The notes beneath the pieces were generated by a model. The model saw nothing but the letters and a program-made list of their open reading frames with translations, was not told the origin of the DNA and searched no databases. This document shows, in pieces, positions 1 to 8,628 of a DNA stretch of 64,000 bases (position 1 is its first letter; each line of letters begins with the position of its first letter). Position numbers and translations under genes: made by a program. This DNA comes from Acidimicrobiales bacterium (GTDB lineage: Bacteria > Actinomycetota > Acidimicrobiia > Acidimicrobiales > RAAP-2), in the NCBI GenBank assembly GCA_025351385.1, contig JANXWA010000018.1, forward strand, positions 54,406-118,405. The letters run 5' to 3'.

Positions 1-1
1 G

Positions 2-652
2 GATCCCAACAACTCATCGAACATCCTCGCGATCCTCGGCCAAGCCGTGTGGCATGGCTGGGGGGGCAAGCTCCTCATCCTCTCCGTCGTGCTCTCCACG
101 GTGGCCACCCTCGAGACCACGCTGATCCAGGTGACGCGCACCCTCTTCACGATGGGGCGAGACCACACGCTTCCCGAGAGTCTGGGCCACATCCACAAGG
201 TGCGAAAGACCCCGGTCGTGGCGACGGCGGCCGTGGCGATCTTCTCGCTGCTGCTGTTCGTGGGGAGCTCCTACGTCGGCTCGGTGTACACGATATTGAG
301 TGACGGCGTGACGGCGATCGGACTGCAGATCTGCATCTACTACGGGCTGGCCGGCCTATCGGTCGTGATCCTCTACCGTCGCCAACTGTTTAAGTCCGTG
401 GGGAACTTCATCTTCATGGGACTGTGGCCCTTCGTCGGCGCGGTCTTCATGGGCTGGGTGCTGGTCGAAGAGGTGAAAAGCCTTTGGGTCTCCAATCCGA
501 AGGCCCTGTGGATCGGCCTTGGGGCGATGGCCCTCGGCCTCATCCCGATGGGCTACTACTGGGCGAAGGGCAATCCCTACTTCAAGATGCCCAGCAAGTT
601 GGACCGCCACGCCCAGCTCATCGAGCTCCACCAGATGGAAGAGCTCCTTTAG
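2..652 (+). CDS. APC-family amino acid permease, C-terminal part (5' end outside window)
   Basis: The reading frame is open from the first bases of the window, so the N-terminal part is missing and 216 residues remain. The fragment holds about five hydrophobic segments and the motif TRTLFTMGRDHTLPESLG, the conserved cytoplasmic loop of APC-superfamily amino acid permeases, followed by KVRKTPVVA. The protein would sit in the cytoplasmic membrane and carry amino acids or related amines. The charged C-terminus (KLDRHAQLIELHQMEELL) is cytosolic. The substrate cannot be deduced from this part. Confidence 0.85.
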   Translation, partial: DPNNSSNILAILGQAVWHGWGGKLLILSVVLSTVATLETTLIQVTRTLFTMGRDHTLPESLGHIHKVRKTPVVATAAVAIFSLLLFVGSSYVGSVYTILSDGVTAIGLQICIYYGLAGLSVVILYRRQLFKSVGNFIFMGLWPFVGAVFMGWVLVEEVKSLWVSNPKALWIGLGAMALGLIPMGYYWAKGNPYFKMPSKLDRHAQLIELHQMEELL

Positions 653-686
653 CCCGGAGGTGCCGACTTCTGGTGCATTGAGGGGC

Positions 687-1715
687 CTAGCTGGTCGCGG
701 GACCGCGCCAGAGGTCGATGCCGCTCTCGACTGCGAAACGGTCGATCCGGGCCAGTTCGTCGGCGCCAAAACTGAGGTTTTCGAGGGCGCCGAGGTTCTC
801 CTCGAGTTGCTCGACGCTGCTGGCGCCGATCAGGACCGACGTGACCCGCGGGTCGCGTAGGGCCCAAGCGAGAGCCATCTGGGAGACCTTCTGGCCGCGC
901 TCGCTCGCTAGGTCGCGCAGCGACCGCACGTGACCGAGATTCTCGTTACTCAACATCGACGGGAACAGCGACGTCTCTTTGGACGCGCGCGACCCCTCGG
1001 GGACGCCGTCGAGGTAGCGATCGGTCAAGAGTCCCTGGGCCAGCGGCGAGAACGCGATGCACCCGACGCCCTCCTCGCCGAGCACGTCGAGTAGCCGGTC
1101 CTCGATCCATCGGTTGAGCATCGAGTAGGAGGGCTGGTGGATCAGCAGCGGAGTTCCGAGATGGCGAAGTACCGCGATGGCCTGCTTGGTGCGCTCGTCG
1201 GAGTACGACGAGATGCCGACGTAGAGTGCCTTGCCCTGGCGCACCGCGTAGTCGAGCGCGCCCATTGTCTCCTCGAGCGGAGTCGAGACGTCGAAGTGGT
1301 GGTGGTAGAAGATGTCGACGTAGTCGAGGCCCAGGCGCCCCAAACTCTGGTCGAGGCTCGCGAGCAGGTGCTTTCGTGAGCCGAGGTCGCCGTAGGGGCC
1401 GGGCCACATGTCCCAGCCGGCCTTGGTGGAGATCACCAGCTCGTCGCGCAGGGTGGCGAAGTCTTCGGCCAGCAAGCGGCCGAAGTTGGTCTCAGCGCCG
1501 CCGTAGGGCGGCCCGTAGTTGTTCGCGAGGTCGAAGTGCGTCACGCCACGGTCGAAGGCCCGGCGAAGGATGGCCCGCTGGACGTCGATCGGTCGGTCGT
1601 GGCCGAAGTTGTGCCAGAGCCCTAGCGAGATCGCCGGTAGCGCCAGGCCGCTGCGCCCGCTGCGTCGGTACTCCATGCTCGCGTAGCGATCGGGGGATGG
1701 AATGTAGGCCGTCAC
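687..1715 (-). CDS. Aldo-keto reductase, YghZ / L-glyceraldehyde 3-phosphate reductase type
   Basis: This 342-residue NADPH-dependent aldo-keto reductase closely matches the length and N-terminus of E. coli YghZ (PDRYASMEYRRSGRSG, then LPAISLGLWHNFG). The catalytic tetrad is visible: Asp62 and Tyr67 in FDLANNYGPPYGG, Lys97 in ISTKAGW and a His in YHHHF near 138. Family members reduce small aldehydes such as L-glyceraldehyde 3-phosphate and methylglyoxal. I chose GTG 1715 because it matches the YghZ N-terminus and has a TACGAT hexamer 6 nt upstream; the frame stays open further upstream but those residues are not family-like. It is a stand-alone gene convergent with the permease. The exact substrate is inferred. 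Confidence 0.9.
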   Translation of the reverse strand: MTAYIPSPDRYASMEYRRSGRSGLALPAISLGLWHNFGHDRPIDVQRAILRRAFDRGVTHFDLANNYGPPYGGAETNFGRLLAEDFATLRDELVISTKAGWDMWPGPYGDLGSRKHLLASLDQSLGRLGLDYVDIFYHHHFDVSTPLEETMGALDYAVRQGKALYVGISSYSDERTKQAIAVLRHLGTPLLIHQPSYSMLNRWIEDRLLDVLGEEGVGCIAFSPLAQGLLTDRYLDGVPEGSRASKETSLFPSMLSNENLGHVRSLRDLASERGQKVSQMALAWALRDPRVTSVLIGASSVEQLEENLGALENLSFGADELARIDRFAVESGIDLWRGPATS

Positions 1716-1721
1716 AGACTC

Positions 1722-1727
1722 ATCGTA
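1722..1727 (-). promoter_or_regulatory. Putative -10 hexamer TACGAT, leaderless start of the aldo-keto reductase
   Basis: TACGAT ends 6 nt before the GTG at 1715 and there is no Shine-Dalgarno sequence between them. Transcription would begin at or next to the start codon. Confidence 0.45.
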
Positions 1728-1771
1728 ATTGGCGAGGCCGCCGCTTGCCCTGGTCGAATCGCGACCGCGGC

Positions 1772-2194
1772 TTAGATGAACTCGCGATTCTCGCGCCACC
1801 AGTCGCGCACGAGCGCGAGGATCTGGTTCTCGGTGAGCGCCTCGAGGTCGGCGTCGATGGCCCCGACCACCTTGCGTGCGATGTCGGGGTGCTTGCGCTC
1901 CAGGTACCGGGTGAGATTCCACATCACGTCGGCCTTACCGCTTCCGTGTCCGACCAGGATGACCTCCGACGCGGTAGCGACGGCCTCGGCGACCGAGTCG
2001 TAGAAGACTGGGCTGTCGTGATCGGTGCCGTGGCCGTGGTGGTGCTGCGCCTCGCGAACGTGATGATGGCGAGACATCTCGTTCGGGGGCATGATCTTCT
2101 CCGGCTTGCCGCCCTTCTCCATCCCGGTCAGCCACACTCGTGCCTCTTGTCGCGTGATGGTCACCACGACCAGCCCGTGCCCGGTTTCTGTCAT
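1772..2194 (-). CDS. Small conserved protein, possible bacterial eRF1-like (baeRF/host-attachment) fold
   Basis: This is a 140-residue soluble protein. It starts with a hydrophobic strand (GHGLVVVTITRQEARVWLTG), carries a His-rich middle segment (SRHHHVREAQHHHGHG) and ends with a helical part containing VILVGHGSGKADV and KVVGAIDADLEALTENQILAL. The order strand, then a VGHGSGK-type loop, then a DLEALTENQI helix resembles bacterial proteins related to archaeo-eukaryotic release-factor domains, often named translational machinery or host-attachment proteins. The ATG at 2194 follows GGAGGT at good spacing. The function is unknown, and the family link is tentative. The His cluster could bind metal, which is inference. 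Confidence 0.75.
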   Translation of the reverse strand: MTETGHGLVVVTITRQEARVWLTGMEKGGKPEKIMPPNEMSRHHHVREAQHHHGHGTDHDSPVFYDSVAEAVATASEVILVGHGSGKADVMWNLTRYLERKHPDIARKVVGAIDADLEALTENQILALVRDWWRENREFI

Positions 2195-2301
2195 GAACGC
2201 ACCTCCTCTCCACCGAACGTATCTTCCAACGGGGTGGGCGAAACAGGGTCGAAGGTCCAATCGATCCCCCTCGGGCACCTCGGCGGCGCAAGTGGTGACG
2301 G

Positions 2302-2307
2302 TATGGT
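2302..2307 (+). promoter_or_regulatory. Putative -10 hexamer TATGGT upstream of the DUF2142 gene
   Basis: TATGGT ends 6 nt before GTG 2314 with no ribosome binding site, the same arrangement as many other genes here. It is the reason for preferring GTG 2314 over ATG 2356. Confidence 0.4.
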
Positions 2308-2313
2308 TGGCCG

Positions 2314-3885
2314 GTGGACGGACGCCGACGCGATGTTCGAAGAGTCGGCCTGCGGATGAACCCGAGGGGTGTGTTCCTCGCCGTTCTCATCCTCTCGTTC
2401 CTTTCTCTCGCGTGCTGGTCATTCGCCGATCCCCTGGTGGCGGCGCCCGACGAACAGGCGCACATCATCCGAGCCGTCGCGCTCGACCACGGCCAACTCG
2501 GCCATCGCGCGACTCCCACGAGCAAGGTGCAGGTGAGCGTCTCGGTCCCGGCCTCGATCAACGAGTCCAAGTTCTGGATGAACTGCTGGCGCTTCCACGC
2601 GAAGGTGTCGGCCCTGTGCTCGCCGGCGTGGACGACCTCGGCGACGATGGTGTCGACGACCACGCACGTGGGCCACTACCCGCCCTTCTACTACGCCCTG
2701 GTCGGGACCGGCTCGTACGTCTCGGAGCAGCGTGGCGGCATCTACTGGATGCGCCTCGTGAGCGACGCCATGAGCGCGGTGATGTTGGCCCTGTGCGCCT
2801 ACGTCGCCGTGCGCTGGAGCCGCCGCCGCTCGCTGATCGTGGGCCTGTTCGTGTCACTCACGCCAGTGACCCTCTTCCTCGCGTCGTCGGTCAACCCCAG
2901 CGGTTTCGAGATCACGACGGCGATCTGCCTGTGGACCGCGGCCGCGGTCTACGCCTTGGACTATCCGACGAACCCGCCGAGAGGACTCGTCGTCGTGATC
3001 GGCGCGACCGCGTCGATCCTCGCGCTCGTGCGCGGCCTCTCGCCCCTGTGGGTGGCGCTGGTCGGTGTGGTCCTCGCGATATTCGTCGGACCGTCACAAC
3101 TGGTCCGTCTGGTACGGGCGCGTCGCGACGTGCAGTACGCGCTCGCGGCGGTGTGCCTCTGCGGACTGTTCGCCGTCTGGTGGATCTTCAGCCAGGGGAC
3201 GCTCAACGTCCTGGCGAGCCACGTGAGGGTCCCGCGAGGAGCCTCCGAGCTCCAGACGATGCGCCTGGTCGCCGACCACCTGTTCAGCCGGATCCGCGAG
3301 AGCGTCGGGGTGCTCGGATGGCTCGACACGCCGATGCCGACGGCGCTCTACCTGGTCTGGTACGCGTTGCCGCTGATCCTGCTCGGCGTCGCCCTCGCGC
3401 GATCGACGTGGCGCCAGAGGGTCGCCCTGGCCACGCTGGTCGCGCTGATCGTGGTGGTCCCGGTCATCGTGATCTCACGACGGGCCCACGAGGTCGGCAT
3501 CGTCTGGCAGTGGCGTGACGCGCTGCCCCTGGTCGTCGGCGCGGTGATCTTCAGCGCGGGGCTGTTCGAGAGCTCGGGTGGGTCAAACGTCGTGCGACGG
3601 CGCGTCGCCGTCGCCATCGTCGCCACCGTGGCGCTGCTCCAGGCGGTCGCCTTCTACGTGAACCTGCGTCGCTACGCCGTCGGCGTCCAGGGGCCCCACC
3701 TGTTCTTCCTGCGCAACCAGGGATGGTCGCCGCCCACCGGCCAGTTCCTCACACTCGCGACCTACGGACTCGTCACGGCATCCCTCGCCGCCTTGGCGAT
3801 TCTCTGGCTGGTCACTTCGCAGGGACCACTCGATCCCGTGGCCCGAGGCGTGCGCCCGACGTGGCGGGAGCGTCCGACCATCTGA
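2314..3885 (+). CDS. DUF2142-family polytopic membrane protein
   Basis: This 523-residue integral membrane protein has about 10-12 hydrophobic segments. After a first membrane segment comes a large outside loop with PDEQAHIIRAVALDHGQL, the motif at the start of DUF2142 proteins (PDE.aH..R), and later HVGHYPPFYYALVG. DUF2142 proteins resemble GT-C glycosyltransferases and often sit in cell-surface polysaccharide loci, so transfer of a sugar from a lipid carrier is possible but unproven. From GTG 2314 the N-terminus is Arg-rich (MDGRRRDVRRVGLR), a plausible cytoplasmic anchor; ATG 2356 would remove 14 residues. No polysaccharide genes are adjacent. Confidence 0.82.
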   Translation: MDGRRRDVRRVGLRMNPRGVFLAVLILSFLSLACWSFADPLVAAPDEQAHIIRAVALDHGQLGHRATPTSKVQVSVSVPASINESKFWMNCWRFHAKVSALCSPAWTTSATMVSTTTHVGHYPPFYYALVGTGSYVSEQRGGIYWMRLVSDAMSAVMLALCAYVAVRWSRRRSLIVGLFVSLTPVTLFLASSVNPSGFEITTAICLWTAAAVYALDYPTNPPRGLVVVIGATASILALVRGLSPLWVALVGVVLAIFVGPSQLVRLVRARRDVQYALAAVCLCGLFAVWWIFSQGTLNVLASHVRVPRGASELQTMRLVADHLFSRIRESVGVLGWLDTPMPTALYLVWYALPLILLGVALARSTWRQRVALATLVALIVVVPVIVISRRAHEVGIVWQWRDALPLVVGAVIFSAGLFESSGGSNVVRRRVAVAIVATVALLQAVAFYVNLRRYAVGVQGPHLFFLRNQGWSPPTGQFLTLATYGLVTASLAALAILWLVTSQGPLDPVARGVRPTWRERPTI

Positions 3886-3947
3886 TGCCCAGGGTCGTCG
3901 CGGTTGACGATTCACGCGGAGGAAACCTTCGCACGGTGGGCGATGGC

Positions 3948-3953
3948 TAGCGT
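3948..3953 (+). promoter_or_regulatory. Putative -10 hexamer TAGCGT of the ATP-grasp operon
   Basis: TAGCGT ends 7 nt before ATG 3961 and no Shine-Dalgarno sequence is present, supporting a leaderless start for the first gene of the three-gene operon. Confidence 0.4.
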
Positions 3954-3960
3954 GGCGCTG

Positions 3961-5496
3961 ATGAGGATGGTATTCGATGATGACTCGTCGGCCGCGTGGA
4001 ACGAGATGTTCAGCGCCCCCGGTCGGCCACGGCCCATCTACGAGCGGCTCTTCGCCGAACTGGGCCGCTATCAGCCGTCCGAGCTTCGTCAGCGATCCGA
4101 GCAGCTGGCGCGCACATTCACGGACCGGGGCGTCACGTTCGCCCACAGTGGCGAGGAGCGGCCGTTCCCGCTCGACGTCGTGCCGCGACTCGTCGGCGCG
4201 CTCGAATGGGACCTGCTCTCGCGCGGCATCGCTCAACGGGTCCGAGCCCTCGAGGCCTTCCTCGCCGACGTCTACGGGGAGGGACGGGTCTTCGACGAGG
4301 GCCTGATTCCCCGCTCCGTCGTCACCTCCAGCCCGCACTTCTGTCGAGCGGGAGTCGGCACCGACCCGCCTAACGGTGTGCGCATCGCGGTGTCGGGCAT
4401 CGACCTCGTGCGCGACGAGGAGGGCCGTTTTCGGGTGCTCGAGGACAATGTGCGCATCCCCTCGGGGGTCAGCTACGTCATCGAGAACCGCCGCGCGATG
4501 ACCCAGACGTTCGCGTCGCTATTCTCGGACCACCGCGTGCACCCGGTCGACGCCTACCCCGCCCATCTCTTTTCGGCCCTGCGCAGCGCCGCGCCCCCGG
4601 GCGTCGCGGAGCCGGTCGTGGTCGTGCTCAGCCCCGGCGTGCACAACGCCGCGTACTTCGAGCACGTCCTGCTCGCGCGGATGATGGGCGTCGAGCTCGT
4701 CGAGGGGCGCGACCTCCTGTGCCGCTCCAACCACGTGTACATGCGCACCACCAACGGTGAGCGGGGCGTCCACGTGATCTACCGACGGGTCGACGACGAC
4801 TGGCTCGACCCCCTGCAGTTCCGTCCCGACTCGGTGATCGGAGTCGCCGGACTCGTGAACTCGGCGCGGGCCGGCAACGTCGTGATCGCCAACGGGCTGG
4901 GCAACGGCGTCGCCGACGACAAGCTCGTCTACACCTACGTGCCGTCGTTCATCCGCTTCTACCTCGGCGAGGAGCCACTGATCGACAACGTCGAGACCTA
5001 TCGGCTCTCTGACCCCGAGGTGTGCGCCGACGTGCTCGCGCGACTCGACGCCTTCGTCCTGAAGCCGGTCGACGGGTCCGGGGGCAAGGGCATCGTCATC
5101 GGCTCCCAGGCCGACGAGGAGACCCTCGCTGCGGTGCGCGACGCGATCGTCACCTCACCGCGCAACTGGGTCGCCCAGCGGCCGGTCGCGCTCTCCACGC
5201 ACCCGACGCTGGTCGGCGATCAGGTCAGACCCCGCCACATCGACCTGCGACCGTTCGCGGTCAACGACGGCCACGACGTCTGGGTGCTGCCCGGCGGACT
5301 GACGCGCGTCGCGCTGGGCGAAGGCGAGCTCGTGGTGAACTCGTCACGGGGCGGAGGCTCGAAGGACACGTGGGTCCTGAACGACCTGGCGGTGCCGCTG
5401 CGCGAGTCGCCCGTCGGCGCGGGCTCATTGGGCCGTGTCGCCGTGGCGAGCCCTCGCCAGAACGACGCCTACGCCGGACGGGACTCGGACCAGTGA
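3961..5496 (+). CDS. Circularly permuted ATP-grasp family protein
   Basis: The 511-residue protein is a circularly permuted ATP-grasp enzyme (DUF404/DUF407 type). Visible marks are VSGIDLVRDEEGRFRVLEDN, the family's nucleotide/metal segment with an acidic EDN, then PSGVSYVIENR, and the glycine-rich lysine loop VLKPVDGSGGKGIVIG near residue 375. ATP-grasp enzymes join a carboxylate to an amine through an acyl phosphate, so this is predicted to form a peptide-like bond in an unknown small molecule or peptide. Its stop overlaps the alpha-E gene by 4 nt, and a transglutaminase follows; this three-gene set recurs in many bacteria. ATG 3943 is an alternative start. Confidence 0.88.
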   Translation: MRMVFDDDSSAAWNEMFSAPGRPRPIYERLFAELGRYQPSELRQRSEQLARTFTDRGVTFAHSGEERPFPLDVVPRLVGALEWDLLSRGIAQRVRALEAFLADVYGEGRVFDEGLIPRSVVTSSPHFCRAGVGTDPPNGVRIAVSGIDLVRDEEGRFRVLEDNVRIPSGVSYVIENRRAMTQTFASLFSDHRVHPVDAYPAHLFSALRSAAPPGVAEPVVVVLSPGVHNAAYFEHVLLARMMGVELVEGRDLLCRSNHVYMRTTNGERGVHVIYRRVDDDWLDPLQFRPDSVIGVAGLVNSARAGNVVIANGLGNGVADDKLVYTYVPSFIRFYLGEEPLIDNVETYRLSDPEVCADVLARLDAFVLKPVDGSGGKGIVIGSQADEETLAAVRDAIVTSPRNWVAQRPVALSTHPTLVGDQVRPRHIDLRPFAVNDGHDVWVLPGGLTRVALGEGELVVNSSRGGGSKDTWVLNDLAVPLRESPVGAGSLGRVAVASPRQNDAYAGRDSDQ

Positions 5497-6449
5497 GCGA
5501 GCGCGGCATGCTGTCGCGACTGGCCGAGTCGCTCTACTGGATCGGTCGCTACATCGAGCGGGCCGACGACACCGCGAGGATCGTCGACTCCTACGTGCAT
5601 CGGATCGTCGAGGACCCCTTCAACGACGAGGCCGCGACCTGCCGGTCGCTGTACTCGATCCTGGGCATCCCCTTCGAGGACGACCAGGCCTTCGCCACGA
5701 CCGAGACGCTCCAGACGATCGTCTACGACATCGACAACCCCAACTCGATCGCCGGCTCGCTCGGGGGCGCCTTCGAGAACGCGCGGCGGAGCCGGGACTT
5801 CATCTCCTCGGAGATGTGGGTCGCGCTCAACTCCACCCGCAACCGCCTGCCCCTGATGGAGAGCACGGCCCGACGGCTCGGTCCGTCGCAGTACCTCCTG
5901 TACGTGCGCGAGCGTGCCGCATTGCTGGCCGGTCTCACCGACGCCACGCTCAGCCACGACGACGGCTGGCACTTCCTCGTGCTCGGGCGCAGCATCGAGC
6001 GCATCGACATGACGGCGCGCCTGCTGCGCGGACGCGTGGTGGGTGAGGACCACGCACCGGATTGGTTGGCCTTCCTGCGCGCCTGCGGGGCCATGGAGGC
6101 CTTCATGCGCAGCACCGGCGAGCTGCACGACGCCAACGGGGTCGCCGCCTTCCTCCTACTCGACCGGCTCTTCCCCCGCTCGGTGCTCTACTCGCTCAAC
6201 CTGGCCGACACCTGCCTCTTCGAGATCCAGCCGAGCAGCCAGCGCATTGCGATGGCCGACGTCGCGCGACAGAGCCTGGCGCGGGCGCGCGGCCAGCTGG
6301 AGTTCATCGACGCGACGCGACTCCTCGCGCAGCTGCCCGACCTGCTCGAGATGCTCGAAGAGACGTGCCTGCGGGTGAACGACGCGATCAACGAGCGGTT
6401 CTTTCGCCACGAGGACGTCGTGGTCTGGTCGAGCCGGGGTGGCCTGTGA
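5493..6449 (+). CDS. Alpha-E domain-containing protein (DUF403)
   Basis: This 318-residue, mostly helical soluble protein begins with MLSRLAESLYWIGRYIERAD, the diagnostic start of alpha-E (DUF403) proteins, and contains SLYWIGRYIERADDTAR and YLLYVRERAALLAG. Alpha-E proteins are found almost only next to circularly permuted ATP-grasp and transglutaminase genes and are thought to be part of the same peptide-modifying system. The domain has no assigned catalytic activity. GTG 5493 overlaps the ATP-grasp stop as GTGA, and its own stop overlaps the next GTG in the same way, so translation is probably coupled through all three genes. Confidence 0.9.
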   Translation: MSERGMLSRLAESLYWIGRYIERADDTARIVDSYVHRIVEDPFNDEAATCRSLYSILGIPFEDDQAFATTETLQTIVYDIDNPNSIAGSLGGAFENARRSRDFISSEMWVALNSTRNRLPLMESTARRLGPSQYLLYVRERAALLAGLTDATLSHDDGWHFLVLGRSIERIDMTARLLRGRVVGEDHAPDWLAFLRACGAMEAFMRSTGELHDANGVAAFLLLDRLFPRSVLYSLNLADTCLFEIQPSSQRIAMADVARQSLARARGQLEFIDATRLLAQLPDLLEMLEETCLRVNDAINERFFRHEDVVVWSSRGGL

Positions 6450-7294
6450 CAAGCCCCCACCTCAGTCTCACGGTCCGTCACCACACCGGCTTCACCTACG
6501 ACGGCCTCGCGAAGGCCTCCTACAACGAGGCGCGCATGACGCCGGTCTCCTCCGCCCACCAAGAGGTCCGCCACTCGCACATCGCGGTGCTGCCACTGGT
6601 CCCCCTCTCGACCCACGTCGACTACTTCGGCACCTGCGTCACGGCCTTCGACATCCAAGAGCCTCACACGCAGCTCGAGGTCGAGGCCCGCTCGACCGTC
6701 GAGAGCCGCGCGGCGCTGGTGGGGGACCCCCTCGCGTGGTCCGAGCTGCGTGACGCGGTGCTCGTCGACTTCTTCTCGGAGTACCTGCACGCGACGTCTC
6801 GCACTGACCTCGTTGGGGACGCCCTCGCGCCCTGCGCGCAGTGGGCCCATGTCGCCGACCTGCACGAGTGCGTCGAGGCGATCGGCGAGTACGTGCGCGC
6901 CCACGTGCGTTACGAGCCGGGCGCGACGACGGTGTCGGCGACCGCCCAAGAGGCGTGGGACCGGGGCGAGGGCGTCTGTCAGGACATCACTCACGTCACG
7001 CTCGGACTGCTGCGCGCGACCGGGATACCGGCCCGCTACGTCTCGGGCTACCTGTATCCCTCGGAGGAGGCCGAGGTGGGGGTCGCCGTGGCGGGCCAGA
7101 GCCACGCGTGGGTCGAGTACTTCGCCGGGGGCTGGACCGGCATGGACCCGACCAACGGCGTTCGAGAGACCGAGCGCCACATCATCGTCGCCAGCGGCCG
7201 CGACTACGACGACGTCGCGCCGTTGAAGGGCGTCTACCAAGGTCCCGCCGCCTCCAGCCTGGGTGTCGTCGTGGAGATGAGCCGCACGCACTGA
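6446..7294 (+). CDS. Transglutaminase-like cysteine protease/amidase domain protein
   Basis: The 282-residue protein has an N-terminal beta domain (bacterial transglutaminase-like N region, TVRHHTGFTYDG) and a transglutaminase core. The catalytic triad is visible: Cys178 in GEGVCQDITH, His220 in GQSHAWVEYF and Asp234 in GMDPTNG. The fold cleaves or transfers amide bonds. With the ATP-grasp and alpha-E partners it could process the product of the ligase, but the substrate is unknown. No signal peptide is seen, so it should act in the cytoplasm. It overlaps the alpha-E gene by 4 nt and ends the operon. Confidence 0.9.
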   Translation: MTSPHLSLTVRHHTGFTYDGLAKASYNEARMTPVSSAHQEVRHSHIAVLPLVPLSTHVDYFGTCVTAFDIQEPHTQLEVEARSTVESRAALVGDPLAWSELRDAVLVDFFSEYLHATSRTDLVGDALAPCAQWAHVADLHECVEAIGEYVRAHVRYEPGATTVSATAQEAWDRGEGVCQDITHVTLGLLRATGIPARYVSGYLYPSEEAEVGVAVAGQSHAWVEYFAGGWTGMDPTNGVRETERHIIVASGRDYDDVAPLKGVYQGPAASSLGVVVEMSRTH

Positions 7295-7306
7295 ACCGCT
7301 GGATCT

Positions 7307-7504
7307 CGAGCCGACCTCCGAACCACCGCGATACCGGTGGCGATGCTCTCGGCCGTCGCGACGTCGAGCCAGAAGCGCCCGATCACCGAGGCCGGAGCGA
7401 CCGACTACCTGATCAAGCCGCTCGACGACGAGATCCTGTTGGCGTTGGTGGACGACAGCCTGACCGGCACCGTCGACCCGTCGACGTTCGAACCGGTCGC
7501 TTGA
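7307..7504 (+). pseudogene. Relic of a response-regulator receiver domain (C-terminal half)
   Basis: Directly after the transglutaminase stop, and in the same frame, about 65 codons encode the second half of a CheY-like receiver: RADLRTTAIPVAMLSAVAT (helix 3, strand 4 with the switch Ser), then ITEAGATDYLIKPLDDEILL, with the conserved Lys-Pro after strand 5 and helix 5. The first half, including the phosphorylated Asp and the acidic pocket, is absent, because upstream is the intact transglutaminase gene. The only internal ATG (7343) would give a 53-residue product unable to fold as a receiver. I read it as a remnant left by a deletion. Confidence 0.7.
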
Positions 7505-7530
7505 CCGGTCGGCGGCCCAGGCCGTCGCTG

Positions 7531-8463
7531 TTAGACCCGGTCGCTCCGCGCGACGCTCGTTTGGCCGATCGGCGTGACCGGTCCGTCACGGGTGGCGTCG
7601 TCGGCGACGTCGGCGACGTCGGCCAGTCCAACGACGACGACCCACAGCAGCGTGGCGATCGCCAGGTGGACGTCGGCGACGCCCGCCGGTGCACCGAGCG
7701 CCGAGTTGAATACGCCGACGACGACCTGCAGCCCGAGCAGACAGACGCCCACCAGTGCGAACGTGCGCTGGGCCGCCAGGGCCTTCGGCGAGCGTAGGAG
7801 TGAGATGAAGTAGACGAGCACGAGCGTGGCTCCGATGACGACCATCGCCCGATGCACCAGTTGCAGCGTGACGAGCCCGCGCGAGGCCGGACTGCCCGCG
7901 CAGACCAGCCACGACCGGCACGCCGATTCAGCTCCGCCGTCGACGACGAGCGATCCCGAGACGATCACGAGGAAGAGCCCACCGAGGGCGCCCCACGCGC
8001 GCCGCGCGACGTGGTGGGGCGCTGCCCAGGACTGGCGGGGCCCGAGGAACGACCCGATCGCGGTCACGGTGACGACGGCGAGGAACAGCATGGCGACGAG
8101 CAGGTGGACCGCGACCGTCCAGCCGGCGTTCTTCGCGAGGACGGTGATCGCGCCGAGCACGACCTGGACGACGATGGCCCCGACCGAGAGGCCCGCGGGC
8201 CAGCGCAGGCTCCTCGCCTCGGCGCCGGCTCGCCACACGAGCGCGGCGAGCGCGAAGATGAGGACGGTGACGATCGTCGCGAGGTACCGGTGGGACTGCT
8301 CCATCAGGGGGCTGAACTTGTCGATCGGACCGTACTGGCCGCTGCAGAGCGGCCAGCCGGGACATCCCATGCCCGAGTTGGTCACCCGGACCGTGCTGCC
8401 GAGCACGATGAGGCAGTAGGTCGAGATGACGGTCGCCACTGCGACCACCCGGATGCTGCGCAT
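7531..8463 (-). CDS. ctaA: Heme A synthase (COX15/CtaA family)
   Basis: The 310-residue, eight-helix membrane protein converts heme O to heme A for cytochrome c oxidase by two hydroxylations of a methyl group. It begins with a helix followed by STVRVTNSGMGCPGWPLCSGQ, the extracellular loop of CtaA with its cysteine pair. Four heme-ligand histidines lie in MEQSHRY, VHLLVA, VHRAMV and DVHLAIA. The C-terminal 25 residues are polar. ATG 8463 has GGAGG 6 nt upstream. No cox genes are in the window, so it stands alone here. Confidence 0.92.
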   Translation of the reverse strand: MRSIRVVAVATVISTYCLIVLGSTVRVTNSGMGCPGWPLCSGQYGPIDKFSPLMEQSHRYLATIVTVLIFALAALVWRAGAEARSLRWPAGLSVGAIVVQVVLGAITVLAKNAGWTVAVHLLVAMLFLAVVTVTAIGSFLGPRQSWAAPHHVARRAWGALGGLFLVIVSGSLVVDGGAESACRSWLVCAGSPASRGLVTLQLVHRAMVVIGATLVLVYFISLLRSPKALAAQRTFALVGVCLLGLQVVVGVFNSALGAPAGVADVHLAIATLLWVVVVGLADVADVADDATRDGPVTPIGQTSVARSDRV

Positions 8464-8628
8464 GACCGACCTCCGGCAGTGATCGTAACACCGGGAAATC
8501 GCTCTGACGGTGGCGTCGTCGACGACGACAGCTGATGAGCGATTGCCCGACTTTGGACGAGGTGACGTTCTCGTCGTGACCCGGTGGTCAGTCGAACGGT
8601 AAGTTGCGGAGGAGGAGGAAGGGGCGAG

